DNA from: Rheinheimera sp. SA_1
GTDB taxonomy: Bacteria > Pseudomonadota > Gammaproteobacteria > Enterobacterales > Alteromonadaceae
DNA: 64,000 bases
Assembly: GCF_001669775.1 (NCBI RefSeq)
Contig: NZ_LXWK01000020.1
Coordinates: forward strand, 124,001-188,000
Direction of reading: 5' to 3'
The position numbers and the translations under genes were made by a program. Positions 35,205 through 44,714 of the stretch are shown in pieces; position 1 is the stretch's first letter, and the number at the start of each line of letters is the position of its first letter. A model generated the notes under the pieces. It did not search any database. It saw only the letters and a program-made list of their open reading frames with translations, and was not told where the DNA came from.

Positions 35205-36965
35205 ATGCACCATGGATCTCAATGCGCCGCCTTGGTTTTAGGTTTGTTATTAAGCGGTTGTCAGCCAGCACAGCAAGCTGCGGCGCCGGTGTCAGCTGGT
35301 TCTGACATTCAAGCTGCGCCAGTCGCCAGCTTTGACTGGTTTGATTATCAGGGCAAGGACCCGATATTCGCCGCACCTTTGCCGGCCGGTACTTTCCAGA
35401 ACCCGGTGCTGGCCGGCTTTTATCCGGATCCAAGCATTACCCGCCGTGGTGATGACTATTACATGGTGGCATCTTCTTTTACTTATGCGCCGGGCTTACC
35501 GATTTTACATAGCCGCGATTTGGTGAACTGGACTTTGCTCAGCTACGCCTTAACCCGCCCCACGCAGATGGATTTTGCTGGTTTACAGGTCTCGCGTGGC
35601 ATTTTCGCGCCGACGATGCGTTACCATCAGGGCACTTTTTACCTCATCACCACAGTGGTCGACCGGGGTGGTAATTTTATTCTGACCGCTACCGATCCGG
35701 CCGGGCCATGGTCAGACCCAATCTGGTTGCCGGAAATTGAAGGTATTGATCCGGATATCTTTTTTGATGACGATGGCAAGGTGTATATCGCTCATAACGG
35801 TGATGTCCCTGGCGGGCAGTTGTATGAAGGTCACAAGGGCATTTGGTTGTGGGAATATGATCCGATCGCCAAAAAAGTGCTGCCAGAATCGAAAAAATTA
35901 CTGGTGAATGGTGGCGTTGACCTTTCAACCAAACCGATTTGGATTGAAGCGCCGCACCTGTATAAAGTCGACGGCTGGTATTATTTACTCTGCGCTGAAG
36001 GCGGCACTGCCGACCAGCATTCAGCGGTGATTTTCCGCAGCAAAAGCCTGAACGAGCCTTTTGTACCGCACACCGTCAACCCTATTCTGACCCAACGCGA
36101 TTTAGCGGCTGACCGGCCAGACCCTGTCACCACCGCTGGCCATGCCGACTTTGTACAAACCCCGGATGGCGATTGGTGGGCGGTATTTTTGGCAGCGCGC
36201 ACTTATGATCAAATCTACTTTAACAGTGGCCGCGAGACCTTTGTGCTGCCAGTGAGCTGGGCTGATGGCTGGCCGCTGATTTTAAAACAAGGTGAAACTA
36301 TTCCGTATCGTCCGGCGGTGCCAAAAGTGAGCACAACCCCAGCCGTAGCGGCAGCAATACCAGGCAAACTGCCACCATCACCACTGACCGGCAATTTTAA
36401 CTGGCGTGATGAATTCAGCAGCCCAGAGCTGGATATTCAGTGGAACTTGCTGCGCGAATTTGATCAAAGCTGGTTAAAGCTTGATGACGACAAGCTGCAA
36501 ATCCAGGCGAAACCAGCGGGCCTCGATAGCATGTTACAACCGGCATTTGTATCGCGTCGCCAACAACATATGCATTATGAAAGCAGCACCCAGTTGCAGG
36601 TACCGGCTGCTGGAATATCTGCGGGTATGGTGGCCTTTCAGAATGAGCAATATCACTATTATCTGGGTGTCCGCCAACAAGCCGACCAAACCCAGGTCTT
36701 TCTGGAGCAAGCAGCAGGCGCTGCACCAAAACAGTTACTGAGCCAAAACTTGCCAGCTGCTGCCAGTGTAAAACTCAAAATCAGCGGTCAGGCCGGGCAA
36801 ATCAGCTTTTATTACGCGGTGGACAATGGCGAATGGCAAGCTCTTGGCCCAGTGCAAGATGGCAAACTGCTCAGCACCCAGGTCGCCACTGGTTTTGTCG
36901 GCACGATGCTGGGTTTGTATAGCCGTCAGGAAATCCCGACCACGAGCTCAGGAAAAACTGAATGA
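35205..36965 (+). CDS. GH43 xylosidase/arabinofuranosidase lipoprotein
   Basis: A 586-residue lipoprotein (lipobox GLLLSGCQ). Five-bladed propeller GH43 domain with the three catalytic acids: Asp in FYPDPSITRRGDDYYM, Asp in EGIDPDIFFDDDGKVYIAHN and Glu in WIEAPHLYKVDGWYYL. A C-terminal beta-sandwich (FNWRDEFSSPELDIQWNLLR to GTMLGLYS) is the XynB-type C2 domain found in beta-xylosidases. AGGAG precedes the ATG at 35205. First gene of the xylan operon; the next start overlaps its stop (ATGA). It probably removes xylose or arabinose from xylo-oligosaccharides at the envelope. The lipid anchor is unusual beside mostly soluble GH43 enzymes, but not rare. Confidence 0.9.
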   Translation: MHHGSQCAALVLGLLLSGCQPAQQAAAPVSAGSDIQAAPVASFDWFDYQGKDPIFAAPLPAGTFQNPVLAGFYPDPSITRRGDDYYMVASSFTYAPGLPILHSRDLVNWTLLSYALTRPTQMDFAGLQVSRGIFAPTMRYHQGTFYLITTVVDRGGNFILTATDPAGPWSDPIWLPEIEGIDPDIFFDDDGKVYIAHNGDVPGGQLYEGHKGIWLWEYDPIAKKVLPESKKLLVNGGVDLSTKPIWIEAPHLYKVDGWYYLLCAEGGTADQHSAVIFRSKSLNEPFVPHTVNPILTQRDLAADRPDPVTTAGHADFVQTPDGDWWAVFLAARTYDQIYFNSGRETFVLPVSWADGWPLILKQGETIPYRPAVPKVSTTPAVAAAIPGKLPPSPLTGNFNWRDEFSSPELDIQWNLLREFDQSWLKLDDDKLQIQAKPAGLDSMLQPAFVSRRQQHMHYESSTQLQVPAAGISAGMVAFQNEQYHYYLGVRQQADQTQVFLEQAAGAAPKQLLSQNLPAAASVKLKISGQAGQISFYYAVDNGEWQALGPVQDGKLLSTQVATGFVGTMLGLYSRQEIPTTSSGKTE

Positions 36966-39871
36966 TTCGGCGACGTTCGCGAGCGTTAGCGACTATATTC
37001 AGCGTTTTTTGCTGGTTGATATGCAGTTTTAGCACGCTGGCGCTACCGGGCGATTATTTGGTGAAAGCTACACCCGCTGCCAGTGATTTCCCGCTGGTGG
37101 CGGCCAAACAACAGGCGGACATTTATATCGACGCTGCAGACTATCCGGGTCTGCAGCGTGCGGTCAAAAGTCTGCAGCAGGATATTCAGAATGTTAGCGG
37201 CCGCAAGTTACAGTCCGGCAGCAAATCCAAGACAACCAACCTTGTGATCATCGGCAGCCTGGGAAAAAGCGCGCTGTTGGATCAGTTAATCAGCCAAGGC
37301 AAACTGGATGTCAGCGCCATTACCGGTCGCTGGGAAGCTTATCAAATTCAGTTGCTGCAAAACCCGCTGCCGGGTGTCGAGCAAGCGCTGGTGATTGCCG
37401 GCAGCGATAAACGAGGTGCTATTTTTGGCGTTTATGATTTGGCCGAAACCATCGGCGTGTCGCCCTGGCACTGGTGGGCCGATGTACCGGTCGCCAAAAA
37501 CCCGAGCCTTTATATCAAAGCTGGCACCTTCATCACAGATGCGCCGAAAGTAAAATATCGTGGCATTTTCCTGAATGACGAACATCCGGCGCTCAGCAAC
37601 TGGGTGGCGGAAAAATTCGGCAACTATAACCATCAGTTTTATCAGCATGTATTTGAGTTGTTACTGCGCCTCAAAGCTAACTTTTTATGGCCCGCGATGT
37701 GGAATAACGCCTTTGCTGATGATGACCCGCAAAACATGCTGCTGGCTGATGAAATGGGCATTGTGATGAGTAATAGCCACCACGAGCCGATGCTGCGCGC
37801 CGACAAAGAATGGAATCGTTATGGCAAAGGGCCGTGGGAATATTCCAGTAATCGCGACAACATCTACAAGTTTTGGCAAGAAGGCGCCAAGCGCCACCAA
37901 CAACTGGAAAGTATCTTTACCCTGGGCATGCGCGGGCAAGAAGATGAGCCGATGAGTGAAGGTGAGAATATCGGCTTGCTGGAACAAATCGTCGCCGATC
38001 AACGGCAAATTCTGCAAGATACTTTCAAAGATCGGCCAGTCAGCGATATTCCGCAAGTCTGGGCGCTGTATAAAGAAGTGCAGGGTTTTTATGAGCGTGG
38101 CATGCGGGTGCCAGACGATGTCACTTTGCTGTGGGCCGATGATAATTTTGGCAATATCAGAAGGTTACCGACCAAAGACGAACGTAGCCGCCAAGGTGGC
38201 GCCGGAGTTTATTATCATTTTGATTATGTTGGCAATCCGCGGGAATACCGCTGGATCAACACAGTACCGCTGGCGAAAATCTGGGAGCAAATGAATTTGG
38301 CCTGGCAATTTCAGGCTGACAGGATTTGGATAGTGAATGTTGGTGATTTAAAACCAATGGAACTTCCAACCGACTTTTTCCTGCGCATGGCCTGGGATCC
38401 CACCAACTTTAACGCCGATAATCTGCAGCAATTTGCCAGCAACTGGGCGGCGCAGCAGTTTGGCGCGCCGCTAAAGCCTGAACATGCCGACACCATAGCG
38501 CGGCTGCTGCAAGGCTATACGCACCATAATGGCCGGCGTAAACCCGAAGCGGTGGAACCTGATACCTACAGTATTTTCCATTATGGCGAAGCAGAGCGCG
38601 TCAGCGCTGAACTGGCGGAATTAGTGGCGGCGTCCGATGCGCTGGAACCGTTGTTGGCAGACAGGCAGCGCGATGCTTATGTGCAGTTGGTGTCGCATCC
38701 GCTCAAAGCCAGTCGGGCGATGTTTGAACACAATCGCGCGCTGGCGATGAATCGTTTACATGGCGAGCAAGGCCGCGCCAGCACCAACTATTGGGCGGCG
38801 CAGGTAAAATTCTGGTTTGATGAAGATGCCAGACTCACCGACCTTTATCACAAATTGGGCAACGGTCGTTGGAACCATATGATGTCGCAGCCGCATTTGG
38901 GTTACACCTATTGGCGCAATCCAGATGCGAATTTAATGCCGGTGGTGGCCGTCGCGACACCGCAACCGGTAGCCGATATGGGCGTGATGGCTGAAGGTTC
39001 GCCGTTGTCGTGGCCGATCAGTGAATATCAGGGCAAAAACCTCAGTTTATTACCGTTTTATCCGCAGGGTCAGCGTGAGCGTCAGCTGGAAATATTTAAC
39101 AAAGGCACCACACCTTTTGAATTTAAAGCCACAGCCTCCAAGCCCTGGATCACCTTAAGCCAACAAAGTGGCAGTGTCAGCGAACAGCAAACTATCGCGG
39201 TGTCTATTGATTGGGACAAAGCCGAAGCCGGTGAAAATGTCGGTGAAGTGCATGTGCAGGGCACCGGTTGGGGCGGCGCCAAAATTAAGGTGACAGCGCA
39301 CAAAACCGCGGCGTTGGCAGGTCATGGTTTTGTTGATGCCGATGGTTATATTGCGATAGATGCAGCAAGCGGCAAAGTATTGGCGAACAATTCCAAACGC
39401 TGGTGGCAAAAAGTGCCAGGTCTTGGTCGGGGTGATGCGGCAATGGCGGCGATGACCGAACTGAATTATCAGGTCGGCAGCACGCAAGTAGCAATTCAGC
39501 AATCGGCAGCATTGGAGTACCCTTTGTTGCTCAATCAAGCCGGCACTTTTACTCTGCATGTGATCATTGCACCGACTCTGGATGTAGTACCGGGTCGTGG
39601 TCTGCGCTTTGCAGTAGCCCTGAATGACCAGCCGCCACAGTTAATCGACACGCTTAAAGATCGCAGCAACCAAGCCTGGCAGCAAGCAGTGCTGGACGGC
39701 GTACGCACAGTGCAAATTCCATTGCAGTTTAACCAGGCCGGAGCACATAAACTGCGGATTTATCTGGTTGATCCGGCACTGGTGCTACAAAAGCTGCTCC
39801 TCGATACCGGCGGTTTACGGCCTAGTTATCTGGGGCCATTGCAAAGTCCTTATGTTGGGAGTTCAGAATGA
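36962..39871 (+). CDS. GH115 xylan alpha-1,2-glucuronidase
   Basis: A 969-residue exported enzyme that removes (methyl)glucuronic acid side chains from xylan. Signal peptide at 1-27 (SVFCWLICSFSTLALPGDY). The GH115 core is plain: YRGIFLNDEHPALSNW, LLLRLKANFLWPAMWNNAF, MSNSHHEPMLRADKEW, TLGMRGQEDEPMSEGEN, LLWADDNFGNIRRLP and FQADRIWIVNVGDLKPMELP. The last 300 residues are beta-sandwich domains (PLSWPISEYQGK..., FKATASKPWITLSQQSGSV). The length fits the family. Overlaps both neighbours by 4 nt, so translation is coupled along the operon. Confidence 0.95.
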   Translation: MIRRRSRALATIFSVFCWLICSFSTLALPGDYLVKATPAASDFPLVAAKQQADIYIDAADYPGLQRAVKSLQQDIQNVSGRKLQSGSKSKTTNLVIIGSLGKSALLDQLISQGKLDVSAITGRWEAYQIQLLQNPLPGVEQALVIAGSDKRGAIFGVYDLAETIGVSPWHWWADVPVAKNPSLYIKAGTFITDAPKVKYRGIFLNDEHPALSNWVAEKFGNYNHQFYQHVFELLLRLKANFLWPAMWNNAFADDDPQNMLLADEMGIVMSNSHHEPMLRADKEWNRYGKGPWEYSSNRDNIYKFWQEGAKRHQQLESIFTLGMRGQEDEPMSEGENIGLLEQIVADQRQILQDTFKDRPVSDIPQVWALYKEVQGFYERGMRVPDDVTLLWADDNFGNIRRLPTKDERSRQGGAGVYYHFDYVGNPREYRWINTVPLAKIWEQMNLAWQFQADRIWIVNVGDLKPMELPTDFFLRMAWDPTNFNADNLQQFASNWAAQQFGAPLKPEHADTIARLLQGYTHHNGRRKPEAVEPDTYSIFHYGEAERVSAELAELVAASDALEPLLADRQRDAYVQLVSHPLKASRAMFEHNRALAMNRLHGEQGRASTNYWAAQVKFWFDEDARLTDLYHKLGNGRWNHMMSQPHLGYTYWRNPDANLMPVVAVATPQPVADMGVMAEGSPLSWPISEYQGKNLSLLPFYPQGQRERQLEIFNKGTTPFEFKATASKPWITLSQQSGSVSEQQTIAVSIDWDKAEAGENVGEVHVQGTGWGGAKIKVTAHKTAALAGHGFVDADGYIAIDAASGKVLANNSKRWWQKVPGLGRGDAAMAAMTELNYQVGSTQVAIQQSAALEYPLLLNQAGTFTLHVIIAPTLDVVPGRGLRFAVALNDQPPQLIDTLKDRSNQAWQQAVLDGVRTVQIPLQFNQAGAHKLRIYLVDPALVLQKLLLDTGGLRPSYLGPLQSPYVGSSE

Positions 39872-42636
39872 ATTTAAAGTTGGCATCGATGCTATTCGGA
39901 ATTGCCTTGCTGTTAAGTCAGGCAGTCCAGGCCACTGCTGCACCCTCGTTACAGCAGGCCTATCAGCCGTTTTTCCATATCGGCACTGCGGTGAGTCTGG
40001 CGCAACTTCAGCCATCTAACCAAAACCAACGAGATTTAATCGCGCAGCACTTTAACAGCCTGACCGCCGAAAACCTGATGAAATGGGAGGAAATCCAACC
40101 GACTGAAGGCAACTTTGTGTTCGAAGCTGCCGATCAGCTGGTGGCTTTTGCTGAACAACATCGGATGTGGCTGGTCGGCCATACGATCCTGTGGCATGAA
40201 CAAACCCCGGACTGGGTGTTTCAAGGCCCGGATGGTAAACCAGCCAGCCAAGCTTTGTTACTCGCCAGATTAAAAAAGCATATCCAAACTGTGGTCGGTC
40301 GTTACCAAGGTCGGGTACATGGCTGGGATGTAGTGAATGAAGCGCTGAATGAAGATGGCAGTCTGCGCGATACGCCGTGGCGAAAAATTCTGGGTGATGA
40401 TTACATTGCCACCACTTTTGCGCTGGTGCATAAGGTCGACCCCAAAGCCAAACTCTATTACAACGACTACAACCTGTATAAACTGGAAAAACGCGCCGGG
40501 GTGCTGCGGATCATCCAGCAACTGCAGCAAAAAAATGTACCTATTCATGCAATTGGCGAGCAAGCGCATTATGGCCTTGATTCGCCCAAATTGCAGGAAG
40601 TAGAAGACTCGATCAACGCCTTTGCTGCCACCGGCCTCGACGTAATGCTGACCGAACTGGAAATTTCAGTACTACCGTTTCCGCCTGGCATGACACCAGG
40701 CGCCGATATCAGTCAGCATCAGGAACTGCAACAACAGCTGAATCCTTATCGCGATGGCTTACCAAAAACCGTCGAACAGGCCTGGCAACAACGGTATCTG
40801 GATCTGTTTTCGCTGTTATTGCGCCAGCAGCAAAAACTAGACCGGGTGACGTTTTGGGGTTTAGATGATGGCCAAAGCTGGCGCAATAACTTTCCAATGC
40901 GCGGTCGTACCGATTACCCGCTGCTGTTTGATCGCAAGCTGCAAGCCAAACCGCTATTGAGCGCACTGATCAAACTGGCAGAAACTCAAGCCTCAGCCAA
41001 GCCGAAAGTAAATCAGCTCGGTTTTGCACCACATGCGCAAAAATTGCTGGTGGTGCCGGGGCGGCAGGCGGTGCCGTTTCAAGTCAACAACCAAAGCAGC
41101 GGCAAAACGGTGCTGCAAGGCCAAAGTTCGGCGGCTAAGTTTTGGCCGGAATCAGGTGAATGGGTCAGTATCGCCGACTTTTCGACCTTAACAACCCAAG
41201 GGCGTTATCAGGTTGAGGTGGCTGGATTAACCCCAATCACCGTCGAGATTGCCGCAGAACCTTATGCCCAACTGCATGATGCTGCGGTCAAAGCTTATTA
41301 TTTTAACCGCGCCTCGATGGCGCTGGAGCCAAGATTTGCCGGGCCTTGGGCGCGTGCCGCGGGTCATCCCGACACGCAAATTCAGGTGCACGCTTCAGCT
41401 GCATCCGACCATCGTCCGGCTGGTTTTGAGCTCAGCGCCGCCAAAGGCTGGTATGACGCTGGTGATTACAACAAATACGTGGTTAATTCCGGTATTACCA
41501 GTTTCACTCTGTTGCAGGCCTGGCAGGACTTTGCTGATTTTTATCGCGACAGAAGCTGGAATATTCCGGAATCGACCAACGACTTACCGGATATTCTTGA
41601 TGAAACCTTGTGGAATCTGCAGTGGTTAAGCGCGATGCAAGATCCAAACGATGGTGGGGTTTATCACAAGCTGACCGAACTGAATTTTTCCGGCACCCTA
41701 ATGCCGGATCAAGTCACAGCACAGCGTTATGTGGTGCAAAAAACTACGGCGGCGGCACTGAATTTCGCAGCAGTAATGGCCAAAGCCAGTCGCACTTTCA
41801 CCGAATTTGAAACTCAGCTGCCCGGTCTTTCGCAGCAGTATCGTCAGCAAGCGCTGCTCGCCTGGCAGTGGGCAAAGCAACATCCAGACAGCATTTATCA
41901 GCAGCCAAAGGACGTCAGCACCGGCGCTTACGGCGACAAACAACTGGCCGATGAATGGGCCTGGGCTGGCGCCGAACTGTATTTGTTAACCAACGACCGG
42001 AGCTATCTACAGCCACTGCTGGCGCTGGAAACACCGATTAAAGCAGCGTCCTGGGCCAATGTTGGTGCGCTGGGTTATTTTGCTTTGGCATCTGCTACAC
42101 AGCTTGAGCCTGCACTTCGAAAAAAAGTGCAGCAAGCCATCCAGCAAGCTGCGACGCAAATTATGGCCGAACATCAGGCTTCGGCCTATCAGGTAGCGAT
42201 GAGCAAAAATGATTTTGTCTGGGGCAGCAATGCGGTGGCGATGAACAAAGCCATCTTGTTGTATCAGGCCTGGAAAATCGCCCCGCAACCTGAACTACAA
42301 CAAGCAATGCAAGGGTTGCTGGATTACGTACTAGGCCGTAATCCGCTGCAGCTGTCTTATGTCACCGGCTTTGGCCAACATAGTCCACTGAATATCCATC
42401 ATCGCCCTTCGGCAGCAGATGCCGTCCAGGCGCCGATACCCGGTTGGCTTGTGGGTGGTGCGCAGCCAGGCAAGCAGGATAAGTGCACCTATTACGGTAC
42501 TTTACCCGCTGCCGGCACTCAACCAGCGACGACTTATCTGGACGACTGGTGCAGTTACGCCACCAATGAAGTAGCGATTAACTGGAACGCACCTTTGGTG
42601 TATGTGACGGCAGCATTGTCACAGCAGATGCTATAG
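39868..42636 (+). CDS. Bimodular GH10 xylanase - GH9 glycosidase fusion
   Basis: A 922-residue exported protein with two complete catalytic modules and one signal peptide (1-24). GH10 (about 28-365): acid/base E158 in WDVVNEALN, nucleophile E263 in LTELEIS, and LVGHTILWHEQTPDW. After a linker of only about 8 residues comes a CelD-type Ig-like domain (KVNQLGFAPHAQKLLVV, to about 460), then GH9 (to 922): catalytic Asp residues D530/D533 in GWYDAGDYNKYVV, His in IHHRPSAAD and acid E901 in YATNEVAINW. No carbohydrate-binding module is seen. Third gene of the xylan operon. GH10 cuts the xylan backbone; the GH9 specificity could be glucan or something xylan-related. Confidence 0.93.
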   Translation: MNLKLASMLFGIALLLSQAVQATAAPSLQQAYQPFFHIGTAVSLAQLQPSNQNQRDLIAQHFNSLTAENLMKWEEIQPTEGNFVFEAADQLVAFAEQHRMWLVGHTILWHEQTPDWVFQGPDGKPASQALLLARLKKHIQTVVGRYQGRVHGWDVVNEALNEDGSLRDTPWRKILGDDYIATTFALVHKVDPKAKLYYNDYNLYKLEKRAGVLRIIQQLQQKNVPIHAIGEQAHYGLDSPKLQEVEDSINAFAATGLDVMLTELEISVLPFPPGMTPGADISQHQELQQQLNPYRDGLPKTVEQAWQQRYLDLFSLLLRQQQKLDRVTFWGLDDGQSWRNNFPMRGRTDYPLLFDRKLQAKPLLSALIKLAETQASAKPKVNQLGFAPHAQKLLVVPGRQAVPFQVNNQSSGKTVLQGQSSAAKFWPESGEWVSIADFSTLTTQGRYQVEVAGLTPITVEIAAEPYAQLHDAAVKAYYFNRASMALEPRFAGPWARAAGHPDTQIQVHASAASDHRPAGFELSAAKGWYDAGDYNKYVVNSGITSFTLLQAWQDFADFYRDRSWNIPESTNDLPDILDETLWNLQWLSAMQDPNDGGVYHKLTELNFSGTLMPDQVTAQRYVVQKTTAAALNFAAVMAKASRTFTEFETQLPGLSQQYRQQALLAWQWAKQHPDSIYQQPKDVSTGAYGDKQLADEWAWAGAELYLLTNDRSYLQPLLALETPIKAASWANVGALGYFALASATQLEPALRKKVQQAIQQAATQIMAEHQASAYQVAMSKNDFVWGSNAVAMNKAILLYQAWKIAPQPELQQAMQGLLDYVLGRNPLQLSYVTGFGQHSPLNIHHRPSAADAVQAPIPGWLVGGAQPGKQDKCTYYGTLPAAGTQPATTYLDDWCSYATNEVAINWNAPLVYVTAALSQQML

Positions 42637-42666
42637 CAGGCAGATCTACCACTGCAGAACACTGTT

Positions 42667-43431
42667 TTATAACGAAAATGCCGGAACAGGTTCCCGCGCC
42701 AGACCAGCCCGGAAATCCGGAATTTGTTGTAACCATTGTCGGTAGGTGTAATTGGCGGCTTGATGCAAGGTTGCTACTTTGGCGGGCAAGTTGTGCAAAA
42801 TATCAGCTTCAGTTTGCACTGAATGAAAATGTTGGTGCTTTAACAAGGCTTGCCGGTCTTGCTGACACCAGGCTTTGACACTGTCGGCGGTGACCTCCAG
42901 ATGCGATTGCAATCCCAGATGCGGGCCGAATGAAAACGCTTTGTTCAGGCAATAACTGCCAAACAACAATCGCTTAGCCCCTCTTGGGATCTGAAAAGTT
43001 TCAAAATGCCAGTGAAACAGATTCAGCTCCTGCTGTGCACCAAACCATTGTCGCGCTTCCGGAAAAGCCGTCACCCGCACTGGATCCCAGCCAATTTGTG
43101 GCACTGCATTGGGGCGAACTTGTGCCCCCAATACTTTTGCCAGCAGCTGCCCGCCAAAACAATGCCCAAGTATAGGTCGATGTCGGTTTAGCGCATCCTG
43201 GACTAAGATTTCTTCCTGTCGAATCCACAAGTTAGCGTCATTGACACTGGCATTTGACCCAAGTAGCACCACCGCGCTGTAATCTTTACTGCTGACTGGC
43301 GGTGCTTCCCCCTGATCAATGGCAAATATCTGAGAGGGCAACTGCCATAAATCCAGATACGTTTGTAAATAGGCTGGGCCTTGGGTCGCGTCGTGCTGAC
43401 AGATAGCGATGGGTTTAAACTGACTCAACAT
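42667..43431 (-). CDS. Class I glutamine amidotransferase-like protein
   Basis: A 254-residue cytosolic protein of the GMP synthase-like GATase family (COG0518). The nucleophile Cys is in PILGHCFGGQLLAKVLG, preceded by the acidic/oxyanion region VVLLGSNASVNDANLW; a His candidate lies in LFHWHFETFQIP, followed by Glu. The ATG at 43431 begins MLSQFKPIAICQHD, matching the first strand; an upstream extension to 43512 is hydrophobic junk by eye. It may act as a gamma-glutamyl hydrolase or stand-alone amidotransferase. Convergent with the xylan operon. Confidence 0.85.
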   Translation of the reverse strand: MLSQFKPIAICQHDATQGPAYLQTYLDLWQLPSQIFAIDQGEAPPVSSKDYSAVVLLGSNASVNDANLWIRQEEILVQDALNRHRPILGHCFGGQLLAKVLGAQVRPNAVPQIGWDPVRVTAFPEARQWFGAQQELNLFHWHFETFQIPRGAKRLLFGSYCLNKAFSFGPHLGLQSHLEVTADSVKAWCQQDRQALLKHQHFHSVQTEADILHNLPAKVATLHQAANYTYRQWLQQIPDFRAGLAREPVPAFSL

Positions 43432-43629
43432 GGTGAATGTCCGGGTAATAAACACGACCCTATGATAGAAAAAGTCACTGCAAAAACGCTGTAAAATTAA
43501 TGGCGGGAACAATAAAGGGATCGTAATTTTTTAGCTGACAACCGCTGATTTTGGCCAATCAGCTGCAGGAAAGCGCATCGCTTGAAACTTTGTTTGCAAT
43601 AGCCGCTATATCCTTGTTTATCTTGAATG

Positions 43630-43974
43630 TCATTGATACCCCAGCGCTTCGAGTGCAGCCGCGATGTCTTGTCGCAACATGCTGACATCCTGGTTTTGCC
43701 GGTACACTAAGTAGCTGACCTGCAGTTGATTGTAGATTTTGTTCAGACCTGGTGTGGGTTCATCAGCAAACAGCTTCTGCCATTCGTCTTCCGCTTCAAC
43801 CCAGGAAACAGGTAGCTTTTCAGTCTGCCTTTTCGCTAACACCAGATCAATCTGTTGCAGCATCACAGCGATGTTGTCTGCAGCCGATTGCTGTTTCATC
43901 ACCATGGATTGTTGCGCGCTGCTGAACGGGATGCTGAGTGTTACCAGCAGCAATATCAGATAAAGTTGTTTCAT
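43630..43974 (-). CDS. Small secreted protein of unknown function
   Basis: A 114-residue protein with a signal peptide (MKQLYLILLLVTLSIPFSSAQQ). The mature part is helical and charged (AADNIAVMLQQIDLVLAKRQ, VEAEDEWQKLF), without Cys. The ATG at 43974 has GGAG 7 nt upstream. It starts 21 nt after the pagL-like gene's stop on the same strand, so probably co-transcribed with it. No family recognised. Confidence 0.7.
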   Translation of the reverse strand: MKQLYLILLLVTLSIPFSSAQQSMVMKQQSAADNIAVMLQQIDLVLAKRQTEKLPVSWVEAEDEWQKLFADEPTPGLNKIYNQLQVSYLVYRQNQDVSMLRQDIAAALEALGYQ

Positions 43975-43995
43975 CACGTACTCCGTTGAATGGGT

Positions 43996-44601
43996 TTAGA
44001 AAGCCCGGCTGTAGCCAAGCGCGATAAAGTCGAGGCCAGGATTCGGTTTTTTAAAGCCGGCGTTGGAATAGTGCAGATACCGTAAACTGATGGAATCTTC
44101 GTGATTCAGCCGATAAATCAGCCCCAGGCGGTCTTCAAACTGATAGTGGGTACTGACGTTTTTGCCGGCGAAAGTGGTATCGTCCAGCAAGGACACGCCG
44201 ATGCCAAACTCAGCCAGCAGCTCTTGTTCAAAGACTTTACCGAGCGAGAAGGTCAGTACCGGCGAGACGGCCAGCACCACATTCTGGTCAGTATCGTTTT
44301 CAGGACCAAAGCGCCAGAAGTTGGCGCTCATTTCAAAACTTACCGTGCCCGCGAATCCATAGTCCTGCAGATGCTGGGTAAAAAATGCTGACTCACGTTG
44401 CACCGCAACTTTCAGCCCTTGCACATCACCTTCGCCCTGCACATAAGCGACATGCAGCTGATGCCGTGGTTGCGTTGCCATGCTGTGTTGTGGCGCAGCC
44501 TGCAGCGGTTGCGGCAACCCTACCAGCAGCATGATGGCGAACAAGCCTTGCAACAAAGGTTTGCGCCAAAGCCATGCGTTAAGTGGTGTAAAAGCGGACA
44601 T
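43996..44601 (-). CDS. pagL: PagL-like lipid A 3-O-deacylase
   Basis: A 201-residue outer-membrane beta-barrel enzyme that removes the 3-O acyl chain of lipid A. Signal peptide in residues 1-37 (GLFAIMLLVGLPQPLQAAPQ). The C-terminal signature LRYLHYSNAGFKKPNPGLDFI contains the catalytic His and Ser, with Asn and Pro residues as in PagL; the Glu is probably in FEDRLG. It ends in Phe as outer-membrane proteins do. GGAG lies 8 nt before the ATG at 44601. Divergent from an AraC-type regulator gene 113 nt away, which may control it. Confidence 0.85.
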   Translation of the reverse strand: MSAFTPLNAWLWRKPLLQGLFAIMLLVGLPQPLQAAPQHSMATQPRHQLHVAYVQGEGDVQGLKVAVQRESAFFTQHLQDYGFAGTVSFEMSANFWRFGPENDTDQNVVLAVSPVLTFSLGKVFEQELLAEFGIGVSLLDDTTFAGKNVSTHYQFEDRLGLIYRLNHEDSISLRYLHYSNAGFKKPNPGLDFIALGYSRAF

Positions 44602-44714
44602 TTTGAACTCCAATTGATTGCATTGATGCGTTGGAGTGCTATTATCTGGAACTAATGGCAACATTTAGTGCTAAAATTATTGCAGAACGTGCCAATTTTC
44701 CAAAAGGAGGAGCG

